Origin: Ornithodoros turicata
Taxonomy: Eukaryota; Arthropoda; Arachnida; Ixodida; Argasidae
DNA: 64,000 nt
Assembly: GCF_037126465.1 (NCBI RefSeq)
Contig: NC_088204.1
Location: forward strand, 72,911,807-72,975,806
Direction of reading: 5' to 3'
Below the pieces are notes generated by a model. It did not search any database and was not told the DNA's origin. It was given only the letters and a program-made list of their open reading frames with translations. Positions within the stretch are counted from its first letter, which is position 1. Every line of letters starts with the position of its first letter. A program made the position numbers and the translations under genes. Below are positions 23,797 to 34,867 of this stretch, one piece after another.

Positions 23797-26191
23797 TTTT
23801 TTTTTTAATTGAACTTTGAAAATTTGCAAGCGAACCTCACTTTTTTTACAAAAATATGAAGTCCTCCACCGATAACCACAGACCCAACAAAACTATGCAC
23901 AGTATCGCAGCAGTCGAAAAAAAATTAGTGAAAATTACGTTTTAGTCCCGCCTGCTTAATTTTCGGAAAAACGTGCGCGCGACAAGTGCGCACAGAGGAG
24001 GCATTGTCCCCGCCTTCATTTGTTTTTCCTTCCTTGTGATGAGACGGATATTTTGTTTTCTTTGTGATACGTCGGTAGTCACCAGCATCAACGAAGGTCA
24101 GAGCGGGGGAACGAAAGTTAAAACAAGAGGCGGGGACACTTCCTCCTCTCCACGCACCTACAGCGCGCCCCTCTTTGCGAAAATCAAGCAGGCGGGGCTA
24201 AAAATGTAATTTTCACTATTTTTTTTCGACTATTTATCTTACGATACTGTGCATCGTTTTTGTTGGGTCTGTGGCAGACTTGTACACGTTACCGAAAAAA
24301 AGGAACTAAATACCGTTACTCGTTACCACGAAAAAAAAGGAACTAAATACGTTACCCGTTACCAAAGTAACAAAAGGAACGCGTTCCCGTTACTCGACAG
24401 TAACGAGTTACTTTTACGTTACCATGCTATTACAGAGCCACAACCATGTCAAAATTGACACGTGCTTTATTTGGTCCGACAATTTCCATGGAATTCACTT
24501 TGAAGAATAGTTGGTACGCGAAATGGCCATCGGTTATTTTTGGTGCGTTTGCTCGAGAGAGCCTGTGTGGCAAGACTGAAAAATTGCTGTGGAAATGCAT
24601 GGTTGCATCAAATACAGCCACATTTGTTTGATGCATGTGTTGGATGCGCCTGACTAGTAGCGAGGCTGACTTTCCTTCTTTTGTTGTTCTGTGAATTCAA
24701 GGTCAACAGCTGCTTTTATTCCCTTATTTTGGCACCACGGTTAGGAGGCTACACGACGTCAGCGCGATATTGTGCGTTTATGATCAGATAAATATGTGAT
24801 ATATACGATATGTTCTGATAAAACTGATAAATGCTACAGCAACGTCTACAAGCCGTTGTATAAGCTGGTACTTTGCATGGCTAACCTTTCCTTTCGTTCA
24901 GTAACAACACCCCCCCCCCCCCTCCCTCCCGTTGTTAGCCACCAAATCAACAAAGGTTCTCTGGCCTCACAACACGGCATTGGCTCCACGAGGTATTCGA
25001 TTGATTCATGGAAAGCAGTGCCTTTAACGTGTAATCCTCGATACGGTAACTGCTACAGCTAACTAAAATATTCAAGACGCTTACCTGAGCACGCTCCTCC
25101 AAATTCGAATACGACGAGTGGGATGCACTCGGCCATTTTAGTTTGGGAAGGCAAAGAAGACACTAAAATACTACATTCCCGTCACCTTTTGCCGCCTTCA
25201 CCCTGAACGTCTCGTCCAACCCAGGCCACACTCACGTGATTATCGTCTGTGCCATCTTATAATCCAACGAGTGATCCTCAGTGGAGCCCACAAGTGTGGA
25301 GGTGGGAGCGAAAATACGGGGACTAAGGTTTCTTCCCGGGTTACGCTGCTAGGTCAATGACGCGCGTAAGCTGCATATCATAAATCCGGGATTTTGTGGT
25401 CCACGTCCGGTGGACCCACTTTACAACAACACGGCGAATTAGCAGAGATTGACAATGCCATCTCAGGATCCGAGTTTCGGCCAGCTTAGTTACTCTAGTA
25501 TATCCATTGGCAGCTGCTTGGAGATAACACCCACACGCCACACCCACAAACAAATCCAGGGTATTTTTCCAAGAATGCTTTCATTGTCAATGACACGACC
25601 CGGAAGTGTTGCTGCATTCGTCATGCCGGTCACCTCAGGACTCAACAAAAGAATGACTGTCGACCAGAGGCTCCCAGGAGCTGAACATCCAGGTCAGGTC
25701 ACCTCGTGTTAGAAGCGTAGAGATTTCGGGAATTTCCACATACTAACTGACCATGTCGTCCATGTTGAAGCCGAGCATAAACGAAGGAAAGGAACGAGTA
25801 ACGTGAGTAACGAGTTACCGATTTTTGTAACTGAATACGTTATTAGTTACAATTTTCAGAAAAGTAACTAGGTCGTTACTTCGTTACCGAAAAAAGCAAC
25901 TGGTTACTGGGTAACGAGTTACTTGTAACGAGTTACGTACAACTCTGGGACTCTGTGGTTATCCGTGGAGGACTTCATATTTCTGAAAAAAAAAATGAAA
26001 AAAAAAGAGGTTCGCTTGGCAATTTTCAAAGTTCAACTTAAGAAAACAAATTTCCCTCAATTAAAAAATATCCAAAGTCTTCCTAAATGGTGGCAAAAGT
26101 TTCTAGACGGTAATTGCCGAAAGTCGCACAATCCTCCGGCGAGTATGTCGCCAGTTAGAATTTTTTATCACCTTAGGTGAAACACCCTGTA
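23797..26191. mobile_element. Fold-back element FB3, split by a hAT-like insertion
   Basis: The left arm (23797 to about 24010) carries 'gaactttgaaaatttgcaagcgaacctc', 'gaagtcctccaccgataaccacagaccc' and 'cccgcctgctt'. The right arm carries the same in inverted order from about 24140, is interrupted after 'gggtctgtgg' at 24274, and resumes at 25951 with 'ctctgtggttatccgtggaggac'. It ends with TGAAACACCCTGTA at 26191. The outer 150 bp or so of the left arm, including its TACAGGGTG end, is missing. Confidence 0.85.
24275..25947. mobile_element. hAT-like non-autonomous element nested in FB3
   Basis: The ends are CAGACTTGTACACGTTACC at 24275 and its inverted counterpart ...GTAACGAGTTACGTACAACTCTG at 25947. 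Inside each end lie several hundred bases of repeated gttac/gtaac motifs. The flanks are ggGTCTGTGG on the left and ggaCTCTGTGG on the right, an imperfect 8-10 bp duplication. The FB3 palindrome independently predicts the uninterrupted text 'gtctgtggttatc'. The 1.1-kb interior (24450-25780) has no transposase that I can recognise. Confidence 0.85.
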
Positions 26192-26280
26192 TATACATCT
26201 TTAGAGCAGCTCTGCGGCGTCGCCTGCAATCGATCGCGGCGGCCGCGCCATTTACATTGGCAACCATCCTCGTCCCTTGG

Positions 26281-26497
26281 TTCATCGTCGTTACGGTCGT
26301 TACAAGCTAACGAGTGGCGGGAAATTCAAAAAGGCGGGCGGGAAATTTAAAAAGGTGGGCACGTGATAAAACACGTGCACGGCGCTCTTCGCGCCATACG
26401 TGAAGGCCGTGGTACACGTCACGCGCAATGTGTCACGTGTCCACCTTTTTGAATTTCCCGCCACTCGTTAGCTTGTAACGACTGTAACGACGATGAA
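26281..26497. mobile_element. 217-bp snap-back MITE
   Basis: The left arm begins ttcatcgtcgttacggtcgt and the right arm ends with its inverse at 26497. Both carry 'acgagtggcgggaaattcaaaaagg'. The left arm also has a local tandem duplication of gcgggaaattyaaaaagg (26318-26355) absent from the right arm. The loop contains two CACGTG sites. Confidence 0.85.
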
Positions 26498-26591
26498 GCG
26501 ATTAAGCCCCCAGATCTACCATCGTCAAGCTGTTGAGCACTTCCAGATTTTTCTCCGCGACACCGATCTCCTCTTTACCCTATGCTATGAT

Positions 26592-26668
26592 GTGTGTGTG
26601 TGTGTGTGTGCGCGTGTGTGCGTGCGTGCGTGAGTGGTGCGTGCGTGCGTGCGTGCGTGTGTGTGTGC
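26592..26668. repeat. TG/TGCG microsatellite
   Basis: A TGTG run, then GCGTGTGTGCGTGCGTGCGTG, then a second GTGC run. T and G homopolymers follow at 26817-26838. Confidence 0.95.
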
Positions 26669-26941
26669 TCCACTAACTATCGACCCCTACTCAGCGTCGT
26701 TCATAATCTCACCAGCAGGACACATTTTATCCTCTCCATTGTGGATTGGGGTAGTGGGCCGCACCTCATGTGGCGCATTTCACCATTCATCACCATTAAT
26801 TTATCTGTTGTTGTTGTTTTTTTTTGGGGGGGGGGGCTGTTCTATGTGCCACTACTCTTCTCATCACAACATAATGTCATGAGTCTCATACCCTTTTAGG
26901 TCATGGAGGACACGAATTCTTACCAACATGTTTCTCCGCAG

Positions 26942-27149
26942 GGCCAAGTACCGCATTCGCCATGACGAAAGCCATCAGGGAAATATGAGTGGAATGTACA
27001 TGGAGTTTTTGATAAAGGGATCATCGACCCAGTTCTACCAGCATACCACTAATGAAGGCGATCAACCCATTGACATGCGTTGCGAAACCAACAACAAGAA
27101 GGGGGCCTACGTGCTTCAGTTGCATGTGCAGAACAATGGATCCATTAAG
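26942..27149 (+). CDS. Candidate internal exon of a host gene (faintly galectin-like)
   Basis: The exon lies between an acceptor (catgtttctccgcag|gg, AG at 26940-26941) and a consensus donor (attaag|gtgagc). It reads AKYRIRHDESHQGNMSG, then a 50-residue stretch ending VQNNGSIK. The donor is in phase 0, matching the acceptor of the exon at 34078, where the open frame continues to a stop. A complication: translation past the donor gives SLPFRKGCDTFVI, which resembles the PFxxGxxF strand of galectins, so the exon may extend to about 27200 and another exon may lie between. No upstream exon was found. The family is not certain; a galectin-like sandwich is only a suggestion. Confidence 0.45.
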
Positions 27150-28398
27150 GTGAGCTTGCCGTTTCGCAAAGGCTGCGATACGTTCGTGATTATCTCAATG
27201 TCACGTGCAACAGAAACTACCATGCAATGCCCTCGACTTTCTCTGCAACATTGGGAATTCCACTAGTTCCCGTTACACGCGGAAGAGCTTGTCTCGAACT
27301 CTACCCCATCCCCTGAGCTGAGACAAGCTGTCGCAGCGTATACCGTTACGCTACACTCTTAAAACTGGGACTTCTTTTGTGGCATCTAGAGTGTTGCGGC
27401 GGCTTCTCTATGAGTGGTCAAGGACGGCTTTCCAGATGTCATTGTTGGAAGCGATAGGAGAAGGACAAAACTATCACAAAAAACGCCAAACGCTACGAAA
27501 TGCGACAGCATTGCAGCAGACGACCCATGGTCCCTGCGCTGTCACCGTCGATGATATCCGTGGGGCGCAATGGCAAACCGGACCATAGTCTGGTATGGGG
27601 TTCGTGCGCAAACACGGGTTTCGCCGCAAACGCATTCATTTCTTGTTGACATCACTTACTCTTTGGTGCGCATTTCTAAACCTCTGGCCGATCGTAATGG
27701 CTGCACGCTTTGTCGCACGCCGCTTCAAAGAAACATAATAGGTAAAAAGAATGACGCTCAACAGGTTAGGAGCATGAATAATTTAATTACGAGACTCTCG
27801 TGCAGCTGTCTGCACTTCTTCAGGTAGCAAAGTACATGGTACAGCGAGACAAAGAGAGAGAAGGAGAAAGTGGGCAAGGCTTATACAAAAACGTCAGATG
27901 GCAGACGGTTTAAAATGTGCACAAAAATTTCGAGAAGCAGCTTAGCATGGCAAGGCCAAGTAGAACGTCCAAAGGGATAATGCAACAAGTTACAGGAAGA
28001 GACACTCGATAAGAAACGAGAACACACCCAATGACAAAACGTGGCACTCGCCCATTGGGTCACAGGCCCAGGTTCCAGACATCGTGTCGCCGCGGATAAT
28101 GGCACGCAAAGTTTATGAAAACGTAGGTATGACGAGCAGAAAAAATCATCACAATTCACAATGTGAAAGGGTGTCGGTTGTCACAAGGAGGAGTTACAGC
28201 TTTAACCAAGCTGGCGGACCGCTATGGACATTGAGACCGTTAGGCTTAAGGGTGTTGAATTTAGAAATAAAATATGATTCTTGGTTTTTCGCTTGGAAAC
28301 ATTATCGTAACCTGACTTAAAGTGATAGTCGCTTTTGTTAGGGCTGTATTCGGAGCAAATTTGCGAAGCGGAGTAGTTTGTAGTGAGCGAGCACCCTC
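27150..28398. other. Probable intron; no other feature seen
   Basis: Lies between the two candidate exons. Short open frames are not recognised. A weak AGAGAGAG tract lies at 27851-27866. Confidence 0.35.
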
Positions 28399-28640
28399 CA
28401 ACAGGAAGAGACAGGGACACGAACACGCACAACAAGACAATCTGCTTTACTATAGCAACTAAGTAAAAGGTTACTAGAAGAAGGTGCTCACAGTTTTTCC
28501 AGAAGAGATCACAGATTTTCCCGATCTTGCGCATGTGTTCTGAGATTTTTCTTCAAGTAAATGTCTTTGTTGTATTCTGTCACGCAGTTGCTATAGTGAA
28601 GTAAATAGTCTTGTTGTGCACGTTTGTGTCCCTGTCTTTT
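28399..28640. repeat. Inverted repeat with 58-bp arms
   Basis: The left arm 'gacagggacacgaacacgcacaacaagac...ctatagcaact' (28399-28460) pairs with 28576-28640 (agttgctatag...gtcttgttgtgcac...gtgtccctgtc) around a 115-bp centre. It could be two head-to-head copies of a dispersed repeat or a MITE. Confidence 0.7.
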
Positions 28641-28859
28641 GCTGCTTGAAGATGATCGCCCGTGTTCGTAGGACATGGAAATTATGTGAGCATGCATGTG
28701 TTCGCACACTTATTAAATTTTATGCCGGTTTCTTTCACAAAAATTGATGCTCTTTGCATCCTCTTGCTCCACCGCAACCCCGTGTTGTAAACTAACAAGC
28801 TGCAAGTAAATCTTTCTGATCGGTCCAGTTGTTACTCATGTCATGCAGCATAACATTGA

Positions 28860-29095
28860 GACCTGTCTCATTCCAGCTGCCCATGTCTCGAAGCGGCACA
28901 CAATATTGGGACCATATTGGCTGGTCATTGGCGATACGGGACCAATATGGGGCCCGTTTCGCCAAGATTTCCCCCATACTGGCTGGAACTGTGCAATATG
29001 GGCCCCATATTGCACAGTTCCAGCCAGTATGGCGAATATCTTGGCAATATGAACCCCATATTGCCCGTGTATACCCCGTATAGACTGAAAATACA
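28860..29095. repeat. Degenerate AATATGGG/CCCATATT repeat block with a perfect hairpin
   Basis: Variants of 'accaatatgggg' and 'ccccatattgg' recur on both strands, keeping several frames open in both directions (PHIAQFQPVW / NMGPIL phrases); these are not genes. At 28975-29002 and 29004-29031 two 28-base arms are exact reverse complements with a one-base loop. Confidence 0.8.
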
Positions 29096-29158
29096 GAAAA
29101 TGGTGCGTACCAGTGCTGCACAAATGCCCAAGCAGCACGGCAAGACTAGACGTTGAAG

Positions 29159-29651
29159 CATAGGCGCCGACTGCGGGGGGGGGGGGGGGGGGCCTTGCCC
29201 CCCCGGAACATGAACTAGGGGGGGGCGCCGCCTCCCCCGGGAAGTCCCGCTAAGAGACTGACACCAACCTTTGGGGCTCGGCGCGCCAGGGTCAAAAGAC
29301 CCTGGCTTTTTGTTTTGTTTTTTCTGTTCTTCCTTCTGCTTATTTCTATACCAGTTCTGCATACATCATAGGATCCCGCCGGAGTGTGTGATTCTTCAAC
29401 ATTAGTTTTGTGTTCATTTTTCTTTTCCTTTTCTTTCCTTCTTTTTGTCTTCTTTTGCTTTCTTCGTTTCTTTGACTTTTTCTTCCCCCTTTCACTTTTT
29501 TGTTGGAATAACAAGCCGACATCCATCTGGCTTTCTTTTCCTTTCTTTTTTTTTCTTAATAAACATACACCCCCCCCCCCCCCGCCGCCAGAGTACGTAC
29601 TTCGCGGTGCGCCCTTGCCCCCCCCGGGAAAATGAAAACTCTCCGCCTCTG
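29159..29651. mobile_element. hAT-like MITE with perfect 8-bp target duplication
   Basis: The element starts CATAGGCGCCGACTGCGG and ends CTCTCCGCCTCTG, giving imperfect inverted ends of the form CAkAGGCGs. CGTTGAAG flanks it exactly on both sides (29151-29158 and 29652-29659). The interior holds long G and C homopolymers (29176-29192, 29570-29584) and a pyrimidine tract (29396-29560). There is no transposase. Confidence 0.85.
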
Positions 29652-29659
29652 CGTTGAAG

Positions 29660-31483
29660 TGTGTGAAATGCCCTATTCAGTATACGTCGTTACATCCAAC
29701 AACTTCCCGCAGAGGATGAACATTGTTCGAAACAGTCAACATACGTGGCAATCCCATTGTAACTTCCACTAGAACTCGACAACTCAATTTTCCATGTTCC
29801 GGCAGCAGCCGCCATCTTGTTTCGCGATGCCAATGCCAATCGGTTGAGCCGACTGAGAGCGAGCGTGGTCGTTTGAGCGAAATCACGCGTCCTACAACTA
29901 ATGCGCATGCGCGACAGCCGTATCGGACGTTCCATACGGGCTAAAATGTCTCTGGTTCCTGTAATGATAACGGAATTGCGGCAGGCCAAGTAAAAAAACA
30001 GAATGTTTGATACGAAGGGATGGCTCTTCTGTAAGTTAGGTGCTTTCAAGTTGCTGCAAGCAGTGTGAGTTGCTCTGGCGTATGCCCGTCACCGTCACGA
30101 AAGTGTTTTGCTCCTTTGTACTTTGTACGAGAGTACAAAGGATGTGCTAGGATAGTGATGGGCAATCCAGTTCGCTTTGGTGAACTCGTTCATCTTCCGC
30201 CTCAATGCCAATACACACTCGTTCATGCAGTTGGCAATACAAAACTCGTTCATGCAGTTCAGTCTGGTTCACCGAACCGTTCAAAAGATTCGTCCTTTCC
30301 TTTATCTGTCAGTGGCGTCATAACGTCATGTGACCGATTCCAACGGCGAGGTCGGCGGCTAGCTTGCTGCAGTCATGTGAGATTTCTCCAGAGCGTCATG
30401 CCGGCGGCTTTCGCAATACGGCGTCCCCGATTGTGCATGTCTTCTGGAATTTTATTGTAGCGGCAGCTACGGTCATTCAGACTATCATTAGCGTTGGAAC
30501 AGAACGGCAGCAGTTACTTATGTGTAGGATCGTAGACAGTAACTGAGTAAGGGTTGTCAATTTGTGTGTTGGAGCCTCAGAACTGAAGGGCGAGTGTGTT
30601 CCATGACGTGTTCGTTCAATGGAGTACCGCGCTAAATCTGACAGTCACATGCCGGTGATATTGGTCGTATGTTGCGATAAGCGAATACATGTTTATGGCA
30701 CCGTCTCTCACTGTCTGAAGAAAAGAAGAAAAAAACAATTCATTCTGCGCACTGTAATTCTCTCGTAGTTCGCATTTTCTTGAGTCAACTTTCCGCTTGC
30801 TTCCACTTCTCAGCAGGCCTTCCTTTGGTCACGCAAAATCTCCTTCATGGTTCCTTTTTGGTGCCCTTCATGGTAGGTACATTCTTTTCGCCTGCATCCT
30901 CTTTTCGCCATGGACATCGTATGTATTTAAGTACTGGTGAAGAACCGGTGCAGCATTTTTCTTTCGAAAAGAATGAACTTCGTCTACTTTTACATAGAAT
31001 TGAGAATGCACAGCAAGGCTCTACACTGTTTACCAAGTCAGAGTACTTTTCTTTGCAACAAAAAACTATAGAGGGTTCACACTCTCCTCAGCATTGCAGA
31101 TACCTATGGTGCATGTTAATCACTTCGCTGTGTCATACAGGGTGCTGCACTCAAGCGTGCCACATTTCCGCACGTCATAAGAAAAACAAGAAAAGAAAAA
31201 GCGAAACCGAAACTCTTTGAGCAAGAGGAAGGTAGTCTGCAAGGCAGTTTATTCTGAGTTTGCCCTAACACAGGCTTGTCGAGTATGGCCTCGTTGCGCC
31301 ACGTGTGTGTGATGTGGCGAAACTCGTTGTGAAACGCGGTTCGCCAATGAAGTGTCCTCAAGATAACGGGAATAGGCCACAGAAAACGCATGGGGTCAAA
31401 AGTTCGAACAATTTTTATCTCCTGTGTGCGCGAACAAACGACGTCCGCAAGGAGTGTTAAAAACCTTCTCAGCGTGCAAAATT
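29660..31483. other. No gene; possible stray element ends
   Basis: TAGTGATGGGCAA at 30155 looks like a hAT-type terminus, and TACAGGGTGCTGC at 31136 like the fold-back family terminus. Neither has an inverted partner that I could find. A direct repeat 'aactcgttcatgcagtt' lies at 30215-30260. The remainder shows nothing recognisable. Confidence 0.35.
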
Positions 31484-32000
31484 TCAGGCGAGTTGGACAT
31501 TATCTGCTTTTCTTATGAAGCGACGGAAATGTGTCACACTTGAGTGCCACTCTGTTAAGGATAGAGGAGGCTGACCCGACCGTATTCTACTGGAGAACGG
31601 TTTATTTTCTATTGCTCGTGCGAACCCGCTCGCTCGCTCATCTCCTGAATATCCTCCCGCGACCGCGTTTAACGAGTCAGCTTCCAGCAGGTACAAACGT
31701 TGGGGAGGACGCCGGAGCTGTTGACCATTCGGGAGAAGTACTTTGAAACAGCGCTCGACACCATCTCTTCCTGGGAAGGAACCAACTATGCGTCCGAGTT
31801 TCCAAACCAGAGGTGGCAGTGCATTGTCCTCCACTATCACGACGTCGCCGACGCGGATTCGTGGATGTGCCCTCGGTTGACTGTGGTGTGCAGAACGCAG
31901 AAGCAGGAGATAGTCCTTCTTCCAACGAGTCCATAACTGCACAAGAAGAGCCTGTCTATGTAGAACTCTGCGACGAAGACCTGCAGGAGTGGAACTGGGC
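31484..32000 (-). pseudogene. BEL/Pao retrotransposon integrase tail plus LTR start
   Basis: The frame reads RRRVLHRQALLVQLWTRWKKDY, then VGDVVIVEDNALPPLVWKLG, GRDGVERCFKV and a RPPQRLYLL motif. This is the C-terminal domain of BEL/Pao Pol (DUF5641 type: W..RW..EYL, GD.V...D....W.LGRI, DG..R, RP...L..L). Past VAGGYSG the sequence looks like LTR rather than protein, with an AATAAA at 31606-31601 on the minus strand. The upstream Pol is missing on this strand. Confidence 0.75.
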
Positions 32001-32119
32001 ACCTCTAACCCCCTCTAATCCTCAGGTGGATTGGCCTACAGATCTCTGCCTAGTCAAAAGCACGATGACTTGCGCACTGGACTCACCTCTGCCTGTCAGA
32101 GCTTAAGCTTGCCGACTTC

Positions 32120-32565
32120 TCCTGATTTGCACGATCCACTCCTTAGGATTAAGGATTACGGACGCCTTACTAAGGTTCTAAGAGTCACTGCTTGGATCAA
32201 AAGGTTTCTTCGTAATGCGTCACTCCACACCACGTCCTCCTCCGGACCGCTAACAGCCGCGGAGTTATGTGAGGCAGAGTTGTACTGGATACGATTTGTT
32301 CAGCGCTCTGCGTTTCCTTCAGAAGTCGCTACGTTAGAGGTCGGACAATCTGTCGAGTCTGCTTCCACTATTCTGACTTTACAGCCCTTCCTTGACAAGA
32401 AAGGTTTGCTTCGTGTGGGTGGTCGCCTGCAGGCCCTTGATGCGTCGGAGGAGTTGAAGCATCCTATGATACTACCTTGCAACGACCTTCACTGAGCTTC
32501 TGGTTGAAGCAGCACATATCCGCCTTCTTCATGGCATACTCACCACACTCCCTGTAGACATGCCG
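32120..32565 (+). pseudogene. BEL/Pao Pol fragment, opposite orientation
   Basis: The frame gives KVLRVTAWIKRFLRN, GPLTAAELCEAELYWIRFVQ, LQPFLDKKGLLRVGGRL and KHPMILPCND. This is the block joining RNase H to the integrase zinc-binding region of BEL/Pao Pol. After a frameshift near 32490 the words TELLVEAAHIRLLHG follow, and homology then stops near 32565. It faces the opposite way to the integrase tail at 31484-32000, so the two pieces do not form one element without an inversion. Confidence 0.75.
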
Positions 32566-34077
32566 CGATGGCTGGCGCACGGTTAGCGCCATGGAGGAAG
32601 GAAACACAGGAGCTGCCCTTCCAACGTTTTTCCATTGGGACGTGCGTGCCAACCTTCGCGTTGCATTGTGGGATGTTCCTGTCTATCACGTGACCACTCA
32701 CGTGATCCCAAAAACATGCGCACGCCAGCTGCCGAAGCAGACGACCGGAGTTCGTCATAACAGTGATATCCTCTTTGTGATGAACGCTCCCGTGCATCGT
32801 GCATTTTTATTTTTGTGTGTTCGGAGGTTTACACTCGGTTTTATTACAATACCAGATATGGTCTGCAGGACAAGCACGGACGTCTAGAAACATCACTTGT
32901 GGCAGCGACGTTTGTTTGACGACGTGGCCACGTTTCGTGTGATGAAGCGTGGTGTTTCATCGGGTGATGGAGCATGGTTCCCGACGCGAAAGCTTGTATT
33001 CGTTAAAATTCGAAAGCGTCAGTGTCGTTTTGTGAGTTATCTACATTCCATAATTCTCCAAATATCGGCATCGGCTGCGCTATAAAATCTCACAATGGAC
33101 AACGTTTGATGGTTACTAATCATTGCGATATAACCTAGTCGGATTGCTCAATAGTACAACCGGACTCCTTTGCTTTTCAAAAACTGAATTGTTAAATAAT
33201 TACCTTAGTCTGCAGTAGTCGTCGAATGTTTAGATGTAACCTAGATTTTTGTGTTCCATCGGGATCCTTTTTTGTTTTTTTGTTTCTATCATTACGTTTG
33301 TAATTATATTAGTTGTCCTGCAGTGTAATTCTTGTGATGACGCCTATGACGCCTATCTTCAGTTCCTTTCTTTTCTGCGATTCGATGTGTCCACATGACT
33401 ATGATAGTCATTCTTGTGTTACTTTTGCGTTTTTTTTTTCTTGTGTTTTTCTCACTTTCTTTCTTTTGTGTGTGTGTGTGTGCGTGTGGATTCGGCTGTT
33501 TGGTTTGGTATAGCTAGTTTTACGTGGTTGACGCTATTGTGGTCGACGTATGCATATACGCGGCTGCGGGGAGTTGGGTGCGTCAAGTCCCCAAATCCTG
33601 ACTTTCCGTCCCCACTCCCGCTCACGAAAGTCAAGTGACAAATAAACATTTACATTGATATTATTATTAGTATAATTAACATCCTCTCGCACTCTCGAAT
33701 GATAATATCCATTCTGACAGGTATACCTACACGGGGTACTGCAACCAGCACGATGGACCTAAGAAAAAACTTCAGCTCTCATTAATTATGACAAAATAGC
33801 GGTCTATCTTATCTTGTATAGGCTATGGTTTGATTTCCTTCTCGTTTGTTGGTAACATTACTGCTGTGTAATTAATCTAGGTATTATCTGCGTACTTTTC
33901 CTTTTAATGCTTGGAGTGGTATTGTTTGTCATTTGTCTGGCAGTCCCAGCCCACAAGCCTTCTAGGCATAGGCGAACCAGTTTTGTTCTGTATGCTTAGT
34001 TTGCAATAAATTGCATTGAATTATTATTATTATAAACACCTTCTTGCACTCCTGAGTAATATTATTCATTTTGACAG
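32566..34077. other. Probable intron with TG run and duplicated 3' intron end
   Basis: A TG microsatellite lies at 33468-33486. The stretch 33660-33725 (attattattagtataattaacatcctctcgcactc...attctgacaggta) is a diverged duplicate of 34020-34080, the region leading into the exon at 34078. No second coding exon follows the first copy. Confidence 0.5.
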
Positions 34078-34254
34078 GTCTACTGCAATGGAGAATTCAT
34101 GGGCAACGCAAAGCTGAATCTCGCTAAGTTCGGGTTTGACTTGGTCTATCACAGAATTGACCAAGGGTACGATCCTATCGCGGTCTTGGAGATCCACTAC
34201 GCTTACACATACAGCAGAACAACTGTCTTCAACACGGTACTGTACTTTCGTTGA
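34078..34254 (+). CDS. Candidate terminal exon of the same host gene
   Basis: The acceptor is attcattttgacag|GTC. The frame reads VYCNGEFMGNAKLN, then FDLVYHRIDQ, an AVLEIHYAYTY stretch and VLYFR, ending in TGA at 34252-34254. Phase 0 at its start matches the phase 0 donor at 27149, and no stop appears across the join. A polyadenylation signal AATAAA follows at 34284-34289, 30 bases past the stop, which supports a terminal exon. The strand pattern (VxCNGEF...HR) is reminiscent of galectins, but the spacing is longer than usual, so the family is left open. Confidence 0.5.
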   Translation, partial: VYCNGEFMGNAKLNLAKFGFDLVYHRIDQGYDPIAVLEIHYAYTYSRTTVFNTVLYFR

Positions 34255-34283
34255 ATTTTGCGGCTCCAAGGAACACCGCGTCC

Positions 34284-34289
34284 AATAAA
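34284..34289 (+). promoter_or_regulatory. Polyadenylation signal AATAAA
   Basis: Canonical hexamer 30 bases after the stop of the candidate terminal exon. Confidence 0.5.
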
Positions 34290-34867
34290 CGAACGCATAG
34301 TCTAGTGGGGGGCCGTCTTTGCATTCTCTTCAACGTGGAGGTTACCAACTGGATGCTACTGGAAAAATACGCCTAAGGGTACTTGAGAAGTCAGTTTTTA
34401 GTGAAACAGCGTGAGTGCGTCACATAGAAAAACCATTCCTGGTAAATTGTTTGGCAGTGGAGCTGGAACCATATAACATCGTGCTTGCCACAGTTACAGT
34501 CGACAGAAGCCATCTTAAGGGGACTATGAAACGTCACGAACGCCCTGTGAAACTTTTCCTGAAGACTGTTCTTCATGTCGAGTAACTCGTGCCTCTGAGT
34601 TTCTTAAAAGGAAGTGCACCATTTTTTAACCACGCACAGGTCATATTGCCTCCGAACCCCTCATCCACCCCTCTCCCTTCCTGAGAAACACCTAGTGTTT
34701 GCACGTTGCCAACGCCAACTAGATACAGAGCTGTCTCCTCTCCCTTCTTCGATTAAGAGTCATGACTCGTCTGCTACCGCGATTCATCGTTCTGCGAATT
34801 CAAGAACAAACAAATGATTGCAGTTCACCTGGAACCTGGAGACATAAATATTTAGACAACACACACA

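Noticed and set aside
28829..29140. Overlapping open frames on both strands (80-145 aa)
   Set aside because: They follow from the AATATGGG/CCCATATT repeats; no frame shows a protein family.
30155..30300. hAT-like element starting TAGTGATGGGCAA
   Set aside because: No inverted partner or flanking duplication found; left as a possible stray end.
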